DNA of 64,000 bases from Geobacter sp. (GCA_009684515.1 WKKS01000013.1:1-64000); one strand, 5' to 3'. Shown: positions 9,084-18,000, numbered from the stretch's first letter. Notes: generated from the letters alone by a model not told the origin. Made by a program: numbers and translations.

Positions 9084-10390
9084 TGTTTGAAGCCTTCCAG
9101 AATATATTCAAAATTCCAGAGCTTAAAAAAAGAGTTTTGTATTCATTAGGAATGCTTGCAGTATATCGCGTCGGTTGCCATATTCCAACTCCAGGTATTG
9201 ATAGAATCGCTCTATCTCACTTTTTTAAACAATCACAAGGAACGCTACTTGGTCTCTTTGATATGTTTTCTGGTGGTGCTTTAGAGCGTTTAACAGTCTT
9301 CGCACTTGGAATAATGCCATACATTTCTTCGTCAATTATATTTCAATTGCTCACCGTAGTTGTACCAGCTATTGAAAAACTGTCTAAGGATGGTGAGTCT
9401 GGCAGAAAAAAAATCATTCAATATACACGTTATGGCACAGTTTTGCTGAGTGTAGTTCAGGGAATGGGTGTTGCAGTTGGCCTTGAAAGTATGCGGGGCC
9501 CAGCCGGTGAGCTTGTTGTCCCAAGCCCAGGTTGGGGATTTCGTCTTCTTACCGTTATAACACTTACTGCTGGAACTGCCTTCGTAATGTGGATTGGTGA
9601 GCAGATGTCTGAGAAGGGAATCGGAAACGGCATCTCGTTAATCATTTTTGCTGGTATTGTTGTTAATATTCCTAACGCACTGGTAAAAACATTCAAGCTT
9701 ATGAACGCAGGTCAGCTTACACTTTTTGTGCTGATCTTTATTCTCGCTCTTATGTTTGCTGTCATAGCGGCTATAGTTTTTGTTGAGCGAGGACAAAGAC
9801 GCTTACCGATTCATTATGCTAAACGAGTTGTCGGACTGAAAACATTCAACGCACAAACATCTCATTTGCCACTTAAAATTAATATGGCAGGCGTTATTCC
9901 GCCGATTTTTGCTTCATCCATAATTATGTTTCCTGCTACCATAGCTAACTTTATAAATGTCCCTTGGGTACAGAATGCTGCAAAAAGCCTTTCACCCGGT
10001 CATTTGATTTACAATATCTTTTTTGTTGCATTCATCGTCTTCTTCTGCTACTTCTATACAGCTGTGACATTTAATCCACACGACGTTGCGGAAAACATAA
10101 AGAAGCAGGGTGGCTATATTCCTGGTATACGTCCCGGAAAAGAAACATCCGAATTTATGGATAGCGTCCTGTCACGCCTGACTTTTGCTGGTGCAATTTA
10201 CATATCAATTGTTTGCGTTCTGCCCACAATACTAATAGGTAAGTTTAATCTTCCCTTTTATTTTGGCGGGACTGCTCTGTTGATTGCTGTCGGCGTTGGG
10301 ATGGATACTGTCGCCCAGATCGAGTCACACCTTATAACCCGAAATTACGAGGGCTTCTTAAAGGGTGTTAAGATCAAGGGGAGGAAGTAG
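9083..10390 (+). CDS. secY: Preprotein translocase subunit SecY
   Basis: The product has 435 aa, the usual length, with ten predicted transmembrane segments. It has the family signatures VYRVGCHIPTPGID in the first periplasmic plug region, VFALGIMPYISSSIIFQLL, and the cytoplasmic loop FVERGQRRLPIHYAKRVVG. SecY is the channel of the SecYEG translocon that exports unfolded proteins and inserts membrane proteins. It starts with GTG overlapping the rplO stop and ends on the first base of adk, so rplO-secY-adk are likely translationally coupled. Confidence 0.98.
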   Translation: MFEAFQNIFKIPELKKRVLYSLGMLAVYRVGCHIPTPGIDRIALSHFFKQSQGTLLGLFDMFSGGALERLTVFALGIMPYISSSIIFQLLTVVVPAIEKLSKDGESGRKKIIQYTRYGTVLLSVVQGMGVAVGLESMRGPAGELVVPSPGWGFRLLTVITLTAGTAFVMWIGEQMSEKGIGNGISLIIFAGIVVNIPNALVKTFKLMNAGQLTLFVLIFILALMFAVIAAIVFVERGQRRLPIHYAKRVVGLKTFNAQTSHLPLKINMAGVIPPIFASSIIMFPATIANFINVPWVQNAAKSLSPGHLIYNIFFVAFIVFFCYFYTAVTFNPHDVAENIKKQGGYIPGIRPGKETSEFMDSVLSRLTFAGAIYISIVCVLPTILIGKFNLPFYFGGTALLIAVGVGMDTVAQIESHLITRNYEGFLKGVKIKGRK

Positions 10391-11052
10391 TGTTGAATCT
10401 GATTTTGTTTGGGCCACCTGGAGCTGGAAAGGGGACTCAGGCTCAATTTTTAGTGGAACGCTATAGTATCCCACAGATATCAACGGGTGATATGTTGCGT
10501 TCAGCAGTTAAAGCGGGCTCTGATTTGGGAATTAGGGCCAAGTTGATCATGGACACCGGTGGTTTGGTCTCTGATGAAATAGTGCTTGCTTTGGTTAGAG
10601 AGCGACTATCCTTGCCGGATTGTAGTGCAGGTTTCGTACTGGATGGTTTTCCTCGTACTTTGCCGCAAGCAGACGGTTTGATGAGTGTTCTTCAGGCTAT
10701 TGATAAATCAATTGATCATGTCATTTCTCTTGATGTTGACAATGCTGAAATTGTAAGAAGATTGTCCGGTAGAAGGACCTGTTCTTCCTGTGGCAAGGGA
10801 TATCACGTGTTGTATGACCCACCTAAGGATTCCAAAGTGTGTGATATATGTGGATCATTGCTGGTTCAGCGTGATGATGACTCAGAGTCTACGGTTAAGA
10901 ATAGATTAGCTGTCTATGAACAACAAACGTCCCCACTGAAGGAATATTACGAATCCATAGGTTTGTTGAGACATATTAGTGGTCAGGGAACAATTTCTGA
11001 TATTCAAGCCCAAATCAGTAAGAGTATAGGCATTTCTTGTGATCATTCTTAA
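10390..11052 (+). CDS. adk: Adenylate kinase
   Basis: The product has 220 aa and catalyses ATP + AMP = 2 ADP. The N-terminal P-loop GPPGAGKGTQA and the ISTGDMLR AMP-binding segment are visible, as is VLDGFPRTLPQA. It is the long form with a LID domain carrying a zinc knuckle (CSSCGKG ... CDICG). A GTG start at 10390 overlaps the secY stop by one base; a TTG follows at 10393 and cannot be excluded. The 3' end overlaps map by 14 nt. Confidence 0.97.
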   Translation: MLNLILFGPPGAGKGTQAQFLVERYSIPQISTGDMLRSAVKAGSDLGIRAKLIMDTGGLVSDEIVLALVRERLSLPDCSAGFVLDGFPRTLPQADGLMSVLQAIDKSIDHVISLDVDNAEIVRRLSGRRTCSSCGKGYHVLYDPPKDSKVCDICGSLLVQRDDDSESTVKNRLAVYEQQTSPLKEYYESIGLLRHISGQGTISDIQAQISKSIGISCDHS

Positions 11053-11785
11053 ATCTCCACTTGAGATTGAGAGAATGAGAGTTGCTTGTAAGACCGCTTA
11101 TGAAATATTGACAATTGTAAGTGAGTTTGTTGAGCCTGGTATATCAACCTTTGAGTTAGATCGTATTGCCGCTTTCGAAGCGTCCAAGCGTAAAGCCAAG
11201 TGTGCATTCAAAGGTTATCACGGTTATCCGAGTTCGCTATGTTGTTCTCCAAATAGTCAGGTTGTCCATGGGCTCCCAACTAAAGATGCATTGAAGTCAG
11301 GTGATATTCTAAGTCTTGATTTTGGCGTCTTTATTGATGACTTTTATGGTGATGCGGCTGTTACTGTTCCTGTCGGTCACGTTTCATCCGCTGCGGAACG
11401 TCTGATGTCTGTGACGAAACAGTCTTTGCATGCCGGTATAGAAAAAGCCGTTCCTGGAAATAGGCTGGGAGATATTTCATTTGCTGTACAGTCTTTTGTT
11501 GAAGGATATGGTTATTCTGTAGTAAGAGATTTCGTTGGTCATGGTATTGGCCGCAACTTACACGAAGATCCACAGATTCCAAATTATGGATCTCCAGGAA
11601 AAGGTTTAAAACTAAAAGCAGGAATGGTTTTTGCCATTGAACCAATGATTAATGAAAAGTCGCATGAGGTAATTGTTCTTGATGACCATTGGACAGTAGT
11701 TACATCTGACGGCGGACTTTCCGCGCATTTCGAGCATACTGTTGCGATTACAGATAAGGGACCAGAAATATTGACACACATCTGA
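11039..11785 (+). CDS. map: Methionine aminopeptidase, type I
   Basis: The product has 248 aa, a type I enzyme with a pita-bread fold and two metal ions that removes N-terminal methionine from new proteins. Visible motifs are LSLDFGVFIDDFYGDAAVT (two metal-binding aspartates), DFVGHGIGRNLHEDP (metal-binding histidine) and FAIEPMI (glutamate). It starts with GTG inside the end of adk, the usual secY-adk-map order. Many bacteria have infA directly after map; here rpmJ follows at once and no infA is present. Confidence 0.97.
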   Translation: MIILKSPLEIERMRVACKTAYEILTIVSEFVEPGISTFELDRIAAFEASKRKAKCAFKGYHGYPSSLCCSPNSQVVHGLPTKDALKSGDILSLDFGVFIDDFYGDAAVTVPVGHVSSAAERLMSVTKQSLHAGIEKAVPGNRLGDISFAVQSFVEGYGYSVVRDFVGHGIGRNLHEDPQIPNYGSPGKGLKLKAGMVFAIEPMINEKSHEVIVLDDHWTVVTSDGGLSAHFEHTVAITDKGPEILTHI

Positions 11786-11809
11786 GATTCGTGTGTGAAG
11801 GGGAGATAC

Positions 11810-11923
11810 ATGAAAGTACGTGCTTCAGTTAAAAAAATCTGCGACAAATGTAAGATAATCAAACGCAAGGGTGTAGTTCGTGTTATCTGCGACATCCCTA
11901 AACATTCACAGCGTCAGGGATGA
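11810..11923 (+). CDS. rpmJ: 50S ribosomal protein L36 (zinc-binding form)
   Basis: This small gene of 37 aa lies between map and rpsM. The product, [20 protein letters not shown] followed by [17 protein letters not shown], keeps the C-C-C-H zinc ligands (C11, C14, C27, H32), so it is the C+ form whose expression is usual under zinc-replete conditions. A GGGGAG site lies 5 nt upstream of ATG. Confidence 0.96.
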   Translation: MKVRASVKKICDKCKIIKRKGVVRVICDIPKHSQRQG

Positions 11924-11945
11924 GTAATTAAAGGAGGAATTTCCA

Positions 11946-12314
11946 TTGGCACGTATTGCAGGTATTGACTTACCAAAAAACAAACGAATTGTAATTGCAC
12001 TGACGTATATTTATGGAATCGGTAATTCAGCCGCAGAGAATATTCTCTCGGTAACTAAAATCGATCCTGATACGCGAACTGATAAACTAACCGAACCTGA
12101 AGTTGCTCTTCTTCGCGAAGAGATAGACCGTAACTGCAAGGTGGAGGGTGATCTGCGTCGTGAAATATCTATGAATATCAAGCGTCTCATGGATCTTGGT
12201 TGCTATCGCGGCCTTCGCCATAGAAAAGGTCTCCCAGTAAATGGTCAGCGTACAAAGACTAATGCACGCACTAGAAAAGGTCCTGCCCGTACTGTTGCTG
12301 GCAAGAAGAAATAA
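11946..12314 (+). CDS. rpsM: 30S ribosomal protein S13
   Basis: The product has 122 aa. It starts [20 protein letters not shown] and ends with the basic tail [20 protein letters not shown] and a short lysine run, which contact tRNA in the P site. S13 forms intersubunit bridges B1a and B1b. The start codon is TTG, with AAAGGAGG 8 nt upstream. It begins the alpha-type gene block rpsM-rpsK-rpsD-rpoA-rplQ. Confidence 0.97.
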   Translation: MARIAGIDLPKNKRIVIALTYIYGIGNSAAENILSVTKIDPDTRTDKLTEPEVALLREEIDRNCKVEGDLRREISMNIKRLMDLGCYRGLRHRKGLPVNGQRTKTNARTRKGPARTVAGKKK

Positions 12315-12339
12315 TAAAAACTAGCTCTGGAGAATTCGA

Positions 12340-12735
12340 ATGGCAAGTCCTTCCAAAAAGGTAGTTCGTAAGAAAAAAGAACGCAAAAATATTTCTAATG
12401 GTGTTGCTCATATACAGGCAACATTCAACAACACTATTATAACTATCACAGATCCGGTTGGTAATGTAATTGCCTGGTCGACTGCTGGTGCCAAGGGTTT
12501 TAAAGGCTCGCGCAAGAGTACACCTTTTGCGGCACAGATAGCTGCGGAAGATTGCGTTAAAAAGGCCCAAGAGCACGGTCTTCGTAGCGTAGAAGTGTAT
12601 GTTAAAGGTCCTGGTTCCGGTCGTGAATCCGCCCTGCGTGCGCTTCAAGCCGCCGGTCTGGTTATCAGTTTTATAAAGGATGTGACACCGATTCCTCATA
12701 ATGGATGTCGCCCACCAAAAAGAAGAAGAGTCTGA
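12340..12735 (+). CDS. rpsK: 30S ribosomal protein S11
   Basis: The product has 131 aa with [40 protein letters not shown] and the C-terminal [18 protein letters not shown], all diagnostic of S11. S11 lines the platform near the E site and the Shine-Dalgarno helix. It follows rpsM by 25 nt with a TGGAG site. Confidence 0.98.
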   Translation: MASPSKKVVRKKKERKNISNGVAHIQATFNNTIITITDPVGNVIAWSTAGAKGFKGSRKSTPFAAQIAAEDCVKKAQEHGLRSVEVYVKGPGSGRESALRALQAAGLVISFIKDVTPIPHNGCRPPKRRRV

Positions 12736-12766
12736 TTTAGCTTTACCCATATTAAGGAGGTTTTCA

Positions 12767-13393
12767 TTGGCTCGTTATACAGGACCTTCATGCCGTTTGT
12801 GCAGAAGAGAAAACACAGAATTATTTCTTAAAGGCGATCGTTGCTATAGTGATAAGTGCGCGATTAAGCGCCGCAACTACCCTCCAGGTCAGCATGGTCA
12901 AGGTCGTACAAAGGTCTCTGCTTACGGTACTCAGTTACGTGAAAAGCAAAAAGTACGTCGTATATACGGAATTCTCGAAAAACAGTTCCGCGGGTACTTT
13001 CATTTGGCAGATCGCATGAAGGGTGTGACCGGTGAAAACTTACTAACATTGTTGGAGCGTAGACTGGACAACGTCGCTTATCGTCTTGGCTTTGCGGCTT
13101 CGCGTTCTGAATCTCGTCAACTAGTTCGTCATGGCCATTTTACAATCAATGGCAGAAAAGTAAACATTCCTTCAATTCAACTTAAAGCAGGTGATGTTGT
13201 TGAGTTAAGAGAAAAAAGCAGAAAGATTACCGCCGTAAATGATGCTCTGGAAGCGGTTGTGCGTCGTGGAATTCCGCAGTGGCTTGAGCTTGATCGCGAT
13301 ACTTTTAGAGGAACCCTGAAAGGTGTTCCAGTTCGCGAAGATATTACTACTCCGATTCAGGAGCAGTTAATTGTTGAGCTTTATTCCAAGTAA
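12767..13393 (+). CDS. rpsD: 30S ribosomal protein S4 (zinc-binding form)
   Basis: The product has 208 aa. The N-terminal zinc knuckle uses C9, C12, C26 and C31; the S4 RNA-binding domain lies at about residues 98-160 ([20 protein letters not shown]). S4 starts 30S assembly and acts in decoding accuracy and antitermination. The frame is open upstream to an ATG at 12701 inside rpsK, but the TTG at 12767 has a perfect AAGGAGG 6 nt upstream and gives the family N-terminus [12 protein letters not shown], so it is preferred. Confidence 0.97.
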   Translation: MARYTGPSCRLCRRENTELFLKGDRCYSDKCAIKRRNYPPGQHGQGRTKVSAYGTQLREKQKVRRIYGILEKQFRGYFHLADRMKGVTGENLLTLLERRLDNVAYRLGFAASRSESRQLVRHGHFTINGRKVNIPSIQLKAGDVVELREKSRKITAVNDALEAVVRRGIPQWLELDRDTFRGTLKGVPVREDITTPIQEQLIVELYSK

Positions 13394-13458
13394 TCTCCGG
13401 ATACTGCTGATTCATGTTGTAAATGACAACCGGGCTATTATTTCTGGAGGAGGTACTA

Positions 13459-14481
13459 ATGTATAAAAACTGGCGGGATCTTATTAAGCCTAAACAACTT
13501 CAGGTTGAAAAAGACTCACTTACAGATACCTATGGTAAATTTTATGCAGAACCGTTTGAGCGTGGTTTTGGAACAACTCTCGGTAACTCGCTGAGAAGGA
13601 TCTTACTCTCCTCTCTTCAAGGAGCTGCAATAACTTCAGTCCGAATTAAAGGTGTGCTGCACGAGTTTTCTGCTATTCAAGGCGTTACTGAAGATGTTAC
13701 AGATATAATTCTTAATCTTAAAGGTGTTAGATTAAAACTACACTCTTCAGATCAAGCTATAATCCACATTAAGCATAAAGGTGTCGGTGTCATAACTGCT
13801 GGTTCAATAGTCGTCGGTCATAACGTAGAGGTAATGAACCCCGAACATTTTATTGCAACTTGTGGTAAAGATGCTAATTTTGAAGTAGAAATGACAGTTA
13901 AGATGGGCAAAGGTTATGTGTCTGCCGACCGTAACAGGGATGAAAGTGCACCTATTGGAACTATTCCAATCGATGCAATCTATACCCCAATAAAGAAGGT
14001 CAATTTTTCAGTTTCTAACGCACGTGTTGGTCAAATGACAGATTATGACAAACTTAATCTTGAAGTCTGGACTGATGGAAGTGTAAAACCTGAGGATGCA
14101 GTGGCTTATTCTGCGAAAATCATGAAGGAACAGCTGTCAATCTTTATTAACTTTGATGAAGAAGCTGAGCCACTCATTGATGAAGAATCCCAGGAAGACA
14201 AAGACAAGGTAAATGAGAACCTTTACAGGACTGTTGATGAGTTGGAACTATCCGTACGCTCTGCTAACTGTCTCAAAAATGCTGGTATTAAACTTATTGG
14301 TGAACTCGTTACTAAGTCAGAGTCAGAAATGCTCAAAACTCAGAACTTTGGACGTAAGTCTTTGAATGAAATCAAAGATATTCTTACTGATATGGGTCTG
14401 ACATTTGGTATGAAAATAGATGGTTTTCCTGACCCGGAGCTTATGAGCCGTTTGCGTGGCGAGCAACAAGAAGAAGAATAA
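13459..14481 (+). CDS. rpoA: DNA-directed RNA polymerase subunit alpha
   Basis: The product has 340 aa. The N-terminal domain (about residues 1-235) holds the dimerisation motif [20 protein letters not shown] and the beta/beta' contact segments. After an acidic linker, the C-terminal domain (about 260-325, [14 protein letters not shown] ... [11 protein letters not shown]) binds UP elements and activators. The start is set at ATG 13459, behind a very strong GGAGGAGG site; an open frame extends upstream to 13423 without a better site. It ends with an acidic tail (QQEEE). Confidence 0.97.
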   Translation: MYKNWRDLIKPKQLQVEKDSLTDTYGKFYAEPFERGFGTTLGNSLRRILLSSLQGAAITSVRIKGVLHEFSAIQGVTEDVTDIILNLKGVRLKLHSSDQAIIHIKHKGVGVITAGSIVVGHNVEVMNPEHFIATCGKDANFEVEMTVKMGKGYVSADRNRDESAPIGTIPIDAIYTPIKKVNFSVSNARVGQMTDYDKLNLEVWTDGSVKPEDAVAYSAKIMKEQLSIFINFDEEAEPLIDEESQEDKDKVNENLYRTVDELELSVRSANCLKNAGIKLIGELVTKSESEMLKTQNFGRKSLNEIKDILTDMGLTFGMKIDGFPDPELMSRLRGEQQEEE

Positions 14482-14520
14482 ACACGATTAATCGTATTAG
14501 CCTTAGAAAGGAATTGATAT

Positions 14521-15021
14521 ATGCGTCATGGTAAAGCAGGTAGAAGATTAGGTAGAAAGACTAGCCATAGAGAGGCTATGTTCAGGAATATGGTGACCTC
14601 ATTGCTTAATCATGAGAAAATCACTACAACCGATGCTAAGGCTAAAGAGATTCGTGTCGTTGCTGAGAGAATGATTACACTTGGTAAGCGTGGTGATCTT
14701 CATTCTATGCGTCTTGCTGCAGCTGTAATACGTGAAAAGTCTGTAGTTAGTAAGCTATTTTCTACAATCGCCCCACGTTATAAGGACCGCCCTGGTGGTT
14801 ATACTCGTATTGTTAAATTAGGTGTGCGTCAAGGTGATGCAGCACCCACTTCTTTGATAGAACTGGTTGAAGAAGAAATGAAGCCGTCAAAGGTTAAGCA
14901 AACTCCTGTAAAGACAGTTTCTAAACCAGTTGCACTTGCTCCGGTTACTGTTACAGTTGCTGACGAACCGGTTGTTGACTCTGTTGAGACTATCGCACCT
15001 GCAGAGGAAAAGACGGAGTAA
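14521..15021 (+). CDS. rplQ: 50S ribosomal protein L17 with C-terminal extension
   Basis: The first 118 residues are a standard L17 ([20 protein letters not shown] ... [17 protein letters not shown]), which binds at the tunnel exit side of 23S domain III. The protein continues to 166 aa with a low-complexity tail rich in Pro, Val, Thr, Ala and Glu, so it is about 45 residues longer than the E. coli protein. The tail looks disordered and has no recognisable domain. It is the last gene of the ribosomal cluster and is followed by a strong terminator. Confidence 0.96.
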   Translation: MRHGKAGRRLGRKTSHREAMFRNMVTSLLNHEKITTTDAKAKEIRVVAERMITLGKRGDLHSMRLAAAVIREKSVVSKLFSTIAPRYKDRPGGYTRIVKLGVRQGDAAPTSLIELVEEEMKPSKVKQTPVKTVSKPVALAPVTVTVADEPVVDSVETIAPAEEKTE

Positions 15022-15043
15022 TAATACTCACATTGCATTTATG

Positions 15044-15077
15044 ATGGCACGAAGTTAATCTTCGTGCCATTTTTTTT
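15044..15077 (+). terminator. Intrinsic terminator of the ribosomal protein cluster
   Basis: A perfect 11-bp stem ATGGCACGAAG / CTTCGTGCCAT (15044-15054 and 15060-15070) encloses a 5-nt loop TTAAT and is followed by seven T residues. It lies 22 nt after the rplQ stop and separates this cluster from korDABC. Confidence 0.95.
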
Positions 15078-15099
15078 ACGTAACACCACCAGGCTTAAA

Positions 15100-15128
15100 T
15101 TGTCCTTCTAAACAAATGCAAATATATC
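15100..15128 (+). promoter_or_regulatory. Putative sigma-70 promoter of korDABC
   Basis: A -35 box TTGTCC (15100-15105) and a -10 box TATATC (15123-15128) are separated by exactly 17 nt. The site lies just after the rplQ terminator and 49 nt before the korD start. It was found by eye; no experimental support is implied. Confidence 0.5.
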
Positions 15129-15176
15129 TATAACCTTCACTTAACTCCAGTTTATTAAGATAAAGGAACAGATTCT

Positions 15177-15383
15177 ATGTCATATATCATAATTGATAAT
15201 GAACGTTGCAAGGGGTGTGGTCTTTGTACCATTGCTTGCAGCAGAAAACTTGTCACAATGAGTGATACTCCGAACAGCGTTGGATTTACAGTCGCTTTGT
15301 TTGCGGAACCTGAAAAATGTACTGGTTGCTCGATGTGCGCCGAAATGTGCCCTGATGTTGCAATCTGCGTTATTAAGGAGTGA
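15177..15383 (+). CDS. korD: 2-oxoglutarate:ferredoxin oxidoreductase, delta (ferredoxin) subunit
   Basis: The product has 68 aa and contains two [4Fe-4S] motifs: CKGCGLCTIAC near the N-terminus (C11, C14, C17, C21) and CTGCSMCAEMCP in the second half. It is the 2[4Fe-4S] ferredoxin-like electron-transfer subunit that passes electrons from the thiamine site of the alpha/beta subunits to external ferredoxin. The gene lies directly before korA (4 nt between stop and start) in the delta-alpha-beta-gamma order used by many anaerobes. A specificity for 2-oxoglutarate rather than another 2-oxoacid is inferred from the order and the KorA/KorB sequences. Confidence 0.88.
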   Translation: MSYIIIDNERCKGCGLCTIACSRKLVTMSDTPNSVGFTVALFAEPEKCTGCSMCAEMCPDVAICVIKE

Positions 15384-15387
15384 TATC

Positions 15388-16485
15388 ATGAGTGTTAATG
15401 AGACTGGCAAGGTTTTTATCAAGGGGAACGAGGCGGTCGCGATGGCTGCACTTGAAGCTGGTTGCAAGTGCTATTTTGGTTATCCGATAACTCCACAGAG
15501 TGATATACCTGAATACCTTTCTAGAGAACTGGTAAAGCGTGGTGGTGTTTTTATCCAGGCAGAAAGCGAAATTGGAGCTATAAATATGCTGCTGGGTGCG
15601 TCGGCCACCGGTGTGCGAGCTATGACGTCTTCTTCAGGCCCTGGGATATCACTGAAACAAGAAGGTATCTCATACATGGCTGGGGCCGAGCTTCCCGGTG
15701 TGATTGTTGATATTATGCGCGCTGGCCCTGGCCTGGGTGGAATTGATGCGTCTCAGGCTGATTATTTTCAGGCTACTCGAGGTGGAGGTCATGGCGGTTA
15801 TAGAATCATAGTCCTTGCTCCAGCGTCTGTTCAGGAAATGTATGACCTTACAATGCTTGCTTTCGATCTCTCTGATCAATATCGCATTCCGGCATTGGTG
15901 TTGGCGGATTCAGCGATTGGCCAGATGAAGGAATCAATAGTACTGAATGCCAGAAAGCAAATCTCGTTGCCTGACAAGTCATGGGCGGTGCGCGGTCGGG
16001 CTGGCGATGATCAACAGAACGTCGTTAAGTCGTTATACCTAGGTGATGGTGAGATGGAGGCGTTTCACTGGAAGATGCACGCTCGCTACCAGACATTATC
16101 TGATTACGAGTGTCGTTGGGAGGAAGTGATGACAACCGATGCAAAGTTAATTGTTACTGCATTTGGTTCAACATCCCGTATTGCTAAGACAGCGATAACC
16201 ATGGCACGCGAAGAGGGTTTAAAAGTTGGTTTGATGAGGCCAATAAGTCTGTTTCCGTTTCCTAAGAAAGCCTATGCGCAGCTTTCCGATCATTGCAAAT
16301 ACTTTCTTGATATTGAACTTTCAACCGGTCAAATGATTGATGATGTTCGCCTCTCTGTTGCGCGGGATGCCGAAGTGTTCTTTTATGGACGACCGCCAGG
16401 TGCCGGATCTCTGCCCACTCCGGAGGAGTTGCTGGAGCAGATCAAAAAGTTTTATCAGACTGTTATTAGCCATCAGGGAGATTAA
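15388..16485 (+). CDS. korA: 2-oxoglutarate:ferredoxin oxidoreductase, alpha subunit
   Basis: The product has 365 aa. The N-terminal pyruvate:ferredoxin oxidoreductase domain I carries GNEAVAMAALEAGCKCYFGY-PITPQSDI and the cofactor-contact segment ATGVRAMTSSSGPGISLKQEG. The C-terminal part is domain II (IVTAFGSTSRIAKTAI). Together with KorB it converts 2-oxoglutarate, CoA and oxidised ferredoxin into succinyl-CoA, or the reverse in reductive carboxylation. The ATG at 15388 follows AAGGAG by 8 nt; the frame is open further upstream through korD, but that has no site. VorB-like specificity for branched 2-oxoacids is the main alternative. Confidence 0.9.
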   Translation: MSVNETGKVFIKGNEAVAMAALEAGCKCYFGYPITPQSDIPEYLSRELVKRGGVFIQAESEIGAINMLLGASATGVRAMTSSSGPGISLKQEGISYMAGAELPGVIVDIMRAGPGLGGIDASQADYFQATRGGGHGGYRIIVLAPASVQEMYDLTMLAFDLSDQYRIPALVLADSAIGQMKESIVLNARKQISLPDKSWAVRGRAGDDQQNVVKSLYLGDGEMEAFHWKMHARYQTLSDYECRWEEVMTTDAKLIVTAFGSTSRIAKTAITMAREEGLKVGLMRPISLFPFPKKAYAQLSDHCKYFLDIELSTGQMIDDVRLSVARDAEVFFYGRPPGAGSLPTPEELLEQIKKFYQTVISHQGD

Positions 16486-16489
16486 CAAT

Positions 16490-17233
16490 ATGAAAACGGT
16501 TTTTAAACGTCCAGATAGTCTGAAAAACGTTCAGACACATTTTTGTCCTGGCTGCCATCATGGTTCTGTCCACAGACTTGTGGCTGAAGCGTTGGATGAA
16601 CACAAAATCAGAAGTGAAACAATCGGTGTTGCTTCCGTCGGTTGCTCTGTTTTTTTGTATGGTTATTTTGATGTCGATGTTATTGAATCACCTCACGGAC
16701 GCGCTCCTGCAGTTGCTACCGGTGCCAAACGTGCCCGTCCGGACCGGATCGTATTTACTTATCAGGGCGACGGTGATCTTGCAGCAATCGGCATGTCTGA
16801 GATAATTCATGCTGCTAATCGAGGCGAAGACTTTACGGTCATCTTTGTTAACAACACAACTTATGGCATGACTGGTGGGCAGATGGCACCTACGACCTTA
16901 CCAGGTCAAAAAACTTCCACATCGCCATATGGACGAGATGTCAAGAATGATGGTGCTCCATTTAAGATGGCTGAGTTGCTTGCTCAATTAGAGGGTGTCG
17001 CATTTACTGCCCGTGTTGCGGTCAACAACCCCAAAAATGTACTACAAGCAAAAAAGATGATCAGTACTGCTTTCAGATATCAAGTAGAAAAGAAAGGTTT
17101 TTCATTCATAGAAGTTCTAGCATCATGCCCGACAAACTGGGGTATGCAGCCGTTGGCAGCTAATCAAAGAGTTTCTGATGAAATGATTCCCTACTTTCCT
17201 TTGGGAATATATCGAAATACCGCCAATTTATAA
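16490..17233 (+). CDS. korB: 2-oxoglutarate:ferredoxin oxidoreductase, beta subunit
   Basis: The product has 247 aa and is the thiamine diphosphate-binding subunit. It has HFCPGCHHG near the N-terminus and the ThDP/Mg motif YQGDGDLAAIG followed by FVNNTTYGMTGGQMAPTT. It forms the active site with KorA. Its start lies 4 nt after the korA stop behind a GGGAG site. The short length (about 250 aa) is normal for beta subunits of four-subunit enzymes. Confidence 0.91.
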   Translation: MKTVFKRPDSLKNVQTHFCPGCHHGSVHRLVAEALDEHKIRSETIGVASVGCSVFLYGYFDVDVIESPHGRAPAVATGAKRARPDRIVFTYQGDGDLAAIGMSEIIHAANRGEDFTVIFVNNTTYGMTGGQMAPTTLPGQKTSTSPYGRDVKNDGAPFKMAELLAQLEGVAFTARVAVNNPKNVLQAKKMISTAFRYQVEKKGFSFIEVLASCPTNWGMQPLAANQRVSDEMIPYFPLGIYRNTANL

Positions 17234-17246
17234 TCTGGAGTTTTAT

Positions 17247-17801
17247 ATGCGCTATGATGTTTTTATTGCGGGATATGGTGGGCAGGGAGTGTTACTGGCT
17301 GGAAACCTGATATCCTATGCTGCTATACTTGAAGGCAAAAATGTATCATTCTTCCCTGCTTATGGGGTGGAAAAACGTGGTGGTGCAGCCATGTGTACGA
17401 TCGTATTTGCAGATGGTGATACCGGTTCGCCTATCGTTGGCAACCCTTCAGTCGCTATTTGTCTAAATCAACTGTCATTCGATAAATATTCTTCCAAAGT
17501 TAAGGCCGGAGGCGTCTGTATCGTTAATTTAAGCCTTGTAAATACTGATGGATTTAGTGATTCGGATGTCTTCCTAATACCGATACCGATGAATCAGATT
17601 GCTCAAGATCTTGGTGATATACGTATGGTCAATATGGTAGCGTGCGGGGCTTATGCATCAATTTCCGGTTCGCTTGGAATTGATACTCTAGGAGAAGCCC
17701 TCAAGAAAGCAATTCCGGAAAAAAATCATGCTTTGATACCAGCTAATATCAGAGCCCTGGAAGCCGGTGCCGAGGCGGCTAATGCCCGAAGAAAGGCTTG
17801 A
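17247..17801 (+). CDS. korC: 2-oxoglutarate:ferredoxin oxidoreductase, gamma subunit
   Basis: The product has 184 aa with the gamma-domain hallmark GYGGQGVLLAGNLISYAA and the catalytic-loop region FFPAYGVEKRGGAAMC. This subunit contributes to CoA binding and inter-subunit contacts. It is the last protein gene of the korDABC operon, 13 nt after korB. tRNA-Gln follows 39 nt downstream with no terminator between, so the tRNA may be part of the same transcript. Confidence 0.91.
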   Translation: MRYDVFIAGYGGQGVLLAGNLISYAAILEGKNVSFFPAYGVEKRGGAAMCTIVFADGDTGSPIVGNPSVAICLNQLSFDKYSSKVKAGGVCIVNLSLVNTDGFSDSDVFLIPIPMNQIAQDLGDIRMVNMVACGAYASISGSLGIDTLGEALKKAIPEKNHALIPANIRALEAGAEAANARRKA

Positions 17802-17840
17802 CGCGCTCGGCCTGATTTGTTACAAAGGCAGTCCACTTAT

Positions 17841-17914
17841 TGGGGTATCGCCAAATGGTAAGGCAACGGCCTCTGACGCCGTCACTCTTGGTTCGAATCC
17901 AGGTACCCCAGCCA
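17841..17914 (+). tRNA. tRNA-Gln (anticodon CTG)
   Basis: All four arms fold: acceptor TGGGGTA / TACCCCA, D arm GCC / GGC, anticodon stem ACGGC / GCCGT with loop CTCTGAC (anticodon CTG, codon CAG), and T arm CTTGG-TTCGAAT-CCAGG. The discriminator base is G and the 3' CCA is encoded (17912-17914). It lies between korC and a strong terminator. Confidence 0.96.
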
Positions 17915-17950
17915 TAAAATAACTAGCTATGCTAGTAGCTTAATAATTAA

Positions 17951-18000
17951 AGCCCCACACCCGTTACTGTGATATGCATACAGCGGGTGAGGGGCTTTTT
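17951..18000 (+). terminator. Intrinsic terminator after tRNA-Gln
   Basis: The left arm AGCCCC-A-CACCCG (17951-17963) pairs with CGGGTG-A-GGGGCT (17984-17996), giving 12 base pairs with one A/A mismatch, followed by a T tract. The loop holds a smaller CTGT/ACAG pairing. It ends the kor/tRNA transcript and insulates the EPS locus. Confidence 0.93.

Noticed and set aside
12701..12766. N-terminal extension of S4 into rpsK
   Set aside because: The frame is open, but the TTG at 12767 has a perfect AAGGAGG at 6 nt and gives the conserved S4 start.
17841..17914. Genomic island boundary at tRNA-Gln
   Set aside because: No integrase gene and no second copy of the tRNA 3' end is visible in the window; kept only as a weak possibility in the findings.
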